This document shows positions 32,093 through 32,662 of a stretch of DNA of 32,662 bases, one piece after another. The translations under genes and the position numbers were made by a program. The number at the start of each line of letters is the position of its first letter. Positions within the stretch are counted from its first letter, which is position 1. The notes beneath the pieces were generated by a model. It searched no databases. It worked only from the letters and a program-made list of their open reading frames with translations, and was not told the origin of the DNA. This DNA comes from Hypsibius dujardini (lineage: Eukaryota; Tardigrada; Eutardigrada; Parachela; Hypsibiidae): assembly GCA_001579985.1 (NCBI GenBank), contig LRSR01008951.1:1-32662 (forward strand). Reading direction: 5' to 3'.

Positions 32093-32662
32093 ATGCCTCT
32101 GCCTACAATCTTCCTTCTGGCCCTCGTCCAAATCAGCCTGGTGTTGGCATACCTACCTCCCAACTATGAGAAACAGACCGCCAGCGCAAAACAGGAGATT
32201 TTATGGGGCCAACTGAGACAATCTCCCTACCCTGCTGGTCGCCTGCCCGTCGAGGGCCCATCTGCCTTGCAAGCCGCTCAGCTCCTCGTCCCAACCTTCC
32301 TCAAGGGATCTTTCAACTGTGCCAACGATGAGATGGACTATGACAGCCGCAAATGGAAGATCATCCACACCTTCGGCACCTGCGCCAAGGCTACCCTGAG
32401 ACCCTTCGCTAACTCCACTTACACCGGAGTTTTCAAATCCGGAGCTCCTGGCATCATCCGTCTCTCAGCTGTCCGTATCGTAGCTGACAACATGATTCCA
32501 AGTATGGGCTTTAAGGCCTTGATTGACGGTGTCCCCTCCGCCAACTTCCACAACGTCTTTTCCCCGGACGGTCAGGGTCTCAACAAGAACTTCTTCGCCA
32601 ACAACGTTTCCAACATCATTCCCGATTCTCAACAGACTCCGCTGCAGGTCGTCGCTGTTGCT
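32093..32662 (+). CDS. Secreted catalase-like (heme-dependent catalase-like fold) protein, 5' part
   Basis: ATG at 32093 opens 190 codons with no stop to the window edge. Residues 1-19 are a clear signal peptide (IFLLALVQISLVLA). The mature part contains GTCAKATLRPFANSTYTGVF, APGIIRLSAVR, FKALIDGVPSANFHNVFS and KNFFANNVSNIIP. This order (His/Gly segment, YTGVF, RLS, DGV.SANF, then NFF.N) is what I know from secreted catalase-like proteins of invertebrates and protists; true catalase activity is not implied. Third positions are mostly C or G, unlike the AT-rich surroundings, which suggests high expression. N-glycosylation sites include NST and NVS. No intron is seen in these 570 bases. The C-terminus lies outside the window. 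Confidence 0.6.
   Translation, partial: MPLPTIFLLALVQISLVLAYLPPNYEKQTASAKQEILWGQLRQSPYPAGRLPVEGPSALQAAQLLVPTFLKGSFNCANDEMDYDSRKWKIIHTFGTCAKATLRPFANSTYTGVFKSGAPGIIRLSAVRIVADNMIPSMGFKALIDGVPSANFHNVFSPDGQGLNKNFFANNVSNIIPDSQQTPLQVVAVA

Noticed and set aside
1-32662. CRISPR array, tRNA or rRNA genes, bacterial operons
   Set aside because: No regularly spaced repeats, no cloverleaf with TTCGA-type arm and no Shine-Dalgarno-led gene runs were found.

Overview
This window is intron-rich nuclear DNA from an animal, most likely an invertebrate. Coding sequence is cut into small exons with GT/AG borders, and introns are often 60-120 bases. Poly(A) signals follow two of the genes, and the spacer DNA is full of old DNA transposons. 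The gene families (CUB/LDLa/trypsin protease, natriuretic-peptide-type receptor, four-membrane-segment protein, catalase-like secreted protein) fit an ecdysozoan such as a tardigrade, but I cannot name the species. There is no bacterial operon, CRISPR array or tRNA that I can see.

Left part (about 600-8200), minus strand: a receptor locus. The first copy (623-4818) can be followed through ten exons with matching phases: signal peptide, ANF-type ligand-binding domain, one membrane helix and a short 49-residue tail that ends in a stop. There is no kinase-homology or cyclase domain, so it resembles a natriuretic peptide clearance receptor (NPR-C) rather than a receptor guanylyl cyclase. It carries one in-frame TAG. 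A second, 5'-truncated copy (5604-7202) has two frameshifts but an almost identical tail. Loose pieces of the first exon lie near 8000-8110 and at 23222-23454.

Middle part (about 8200-23200): mostly mobile and repeated DNA. It holds inverted GGAGTTATGGAGTT arrays, possibly enclosing a small Cys-rich exon; a decayed pogo-like transposase (12454-14588); a 217-base tandem duplication; a 745-base inverted-repeat element; a complete but dead 1.29-kb DD37D mariner (18344-19633); and a large foldback-like region (about 21060-23185). In the middle is a real five-exon gene (16383-19973) for a small four-pass membrane protein. The mariner sits in its third intron, and a broken paralogous exon follows it.

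Right part (24200-32662), plus strand: a small two-exon helical protein (24215-24640); a 20-exon secreted protease (25227-31090; signal peptide, two CUB domains, LDLa, trypsin domain) whose first catalytic exons are micro-exons of 29-33 bases; and the start of an intronless, strongly codon-biased secreted catalase-like protein running off the window at 32662.

The genes do not form one pathway. The shared theme is secreted or membrane proteins between transposon remnants. The exon models were made by eye from splice signals, phase and family motifs, without transcript data.
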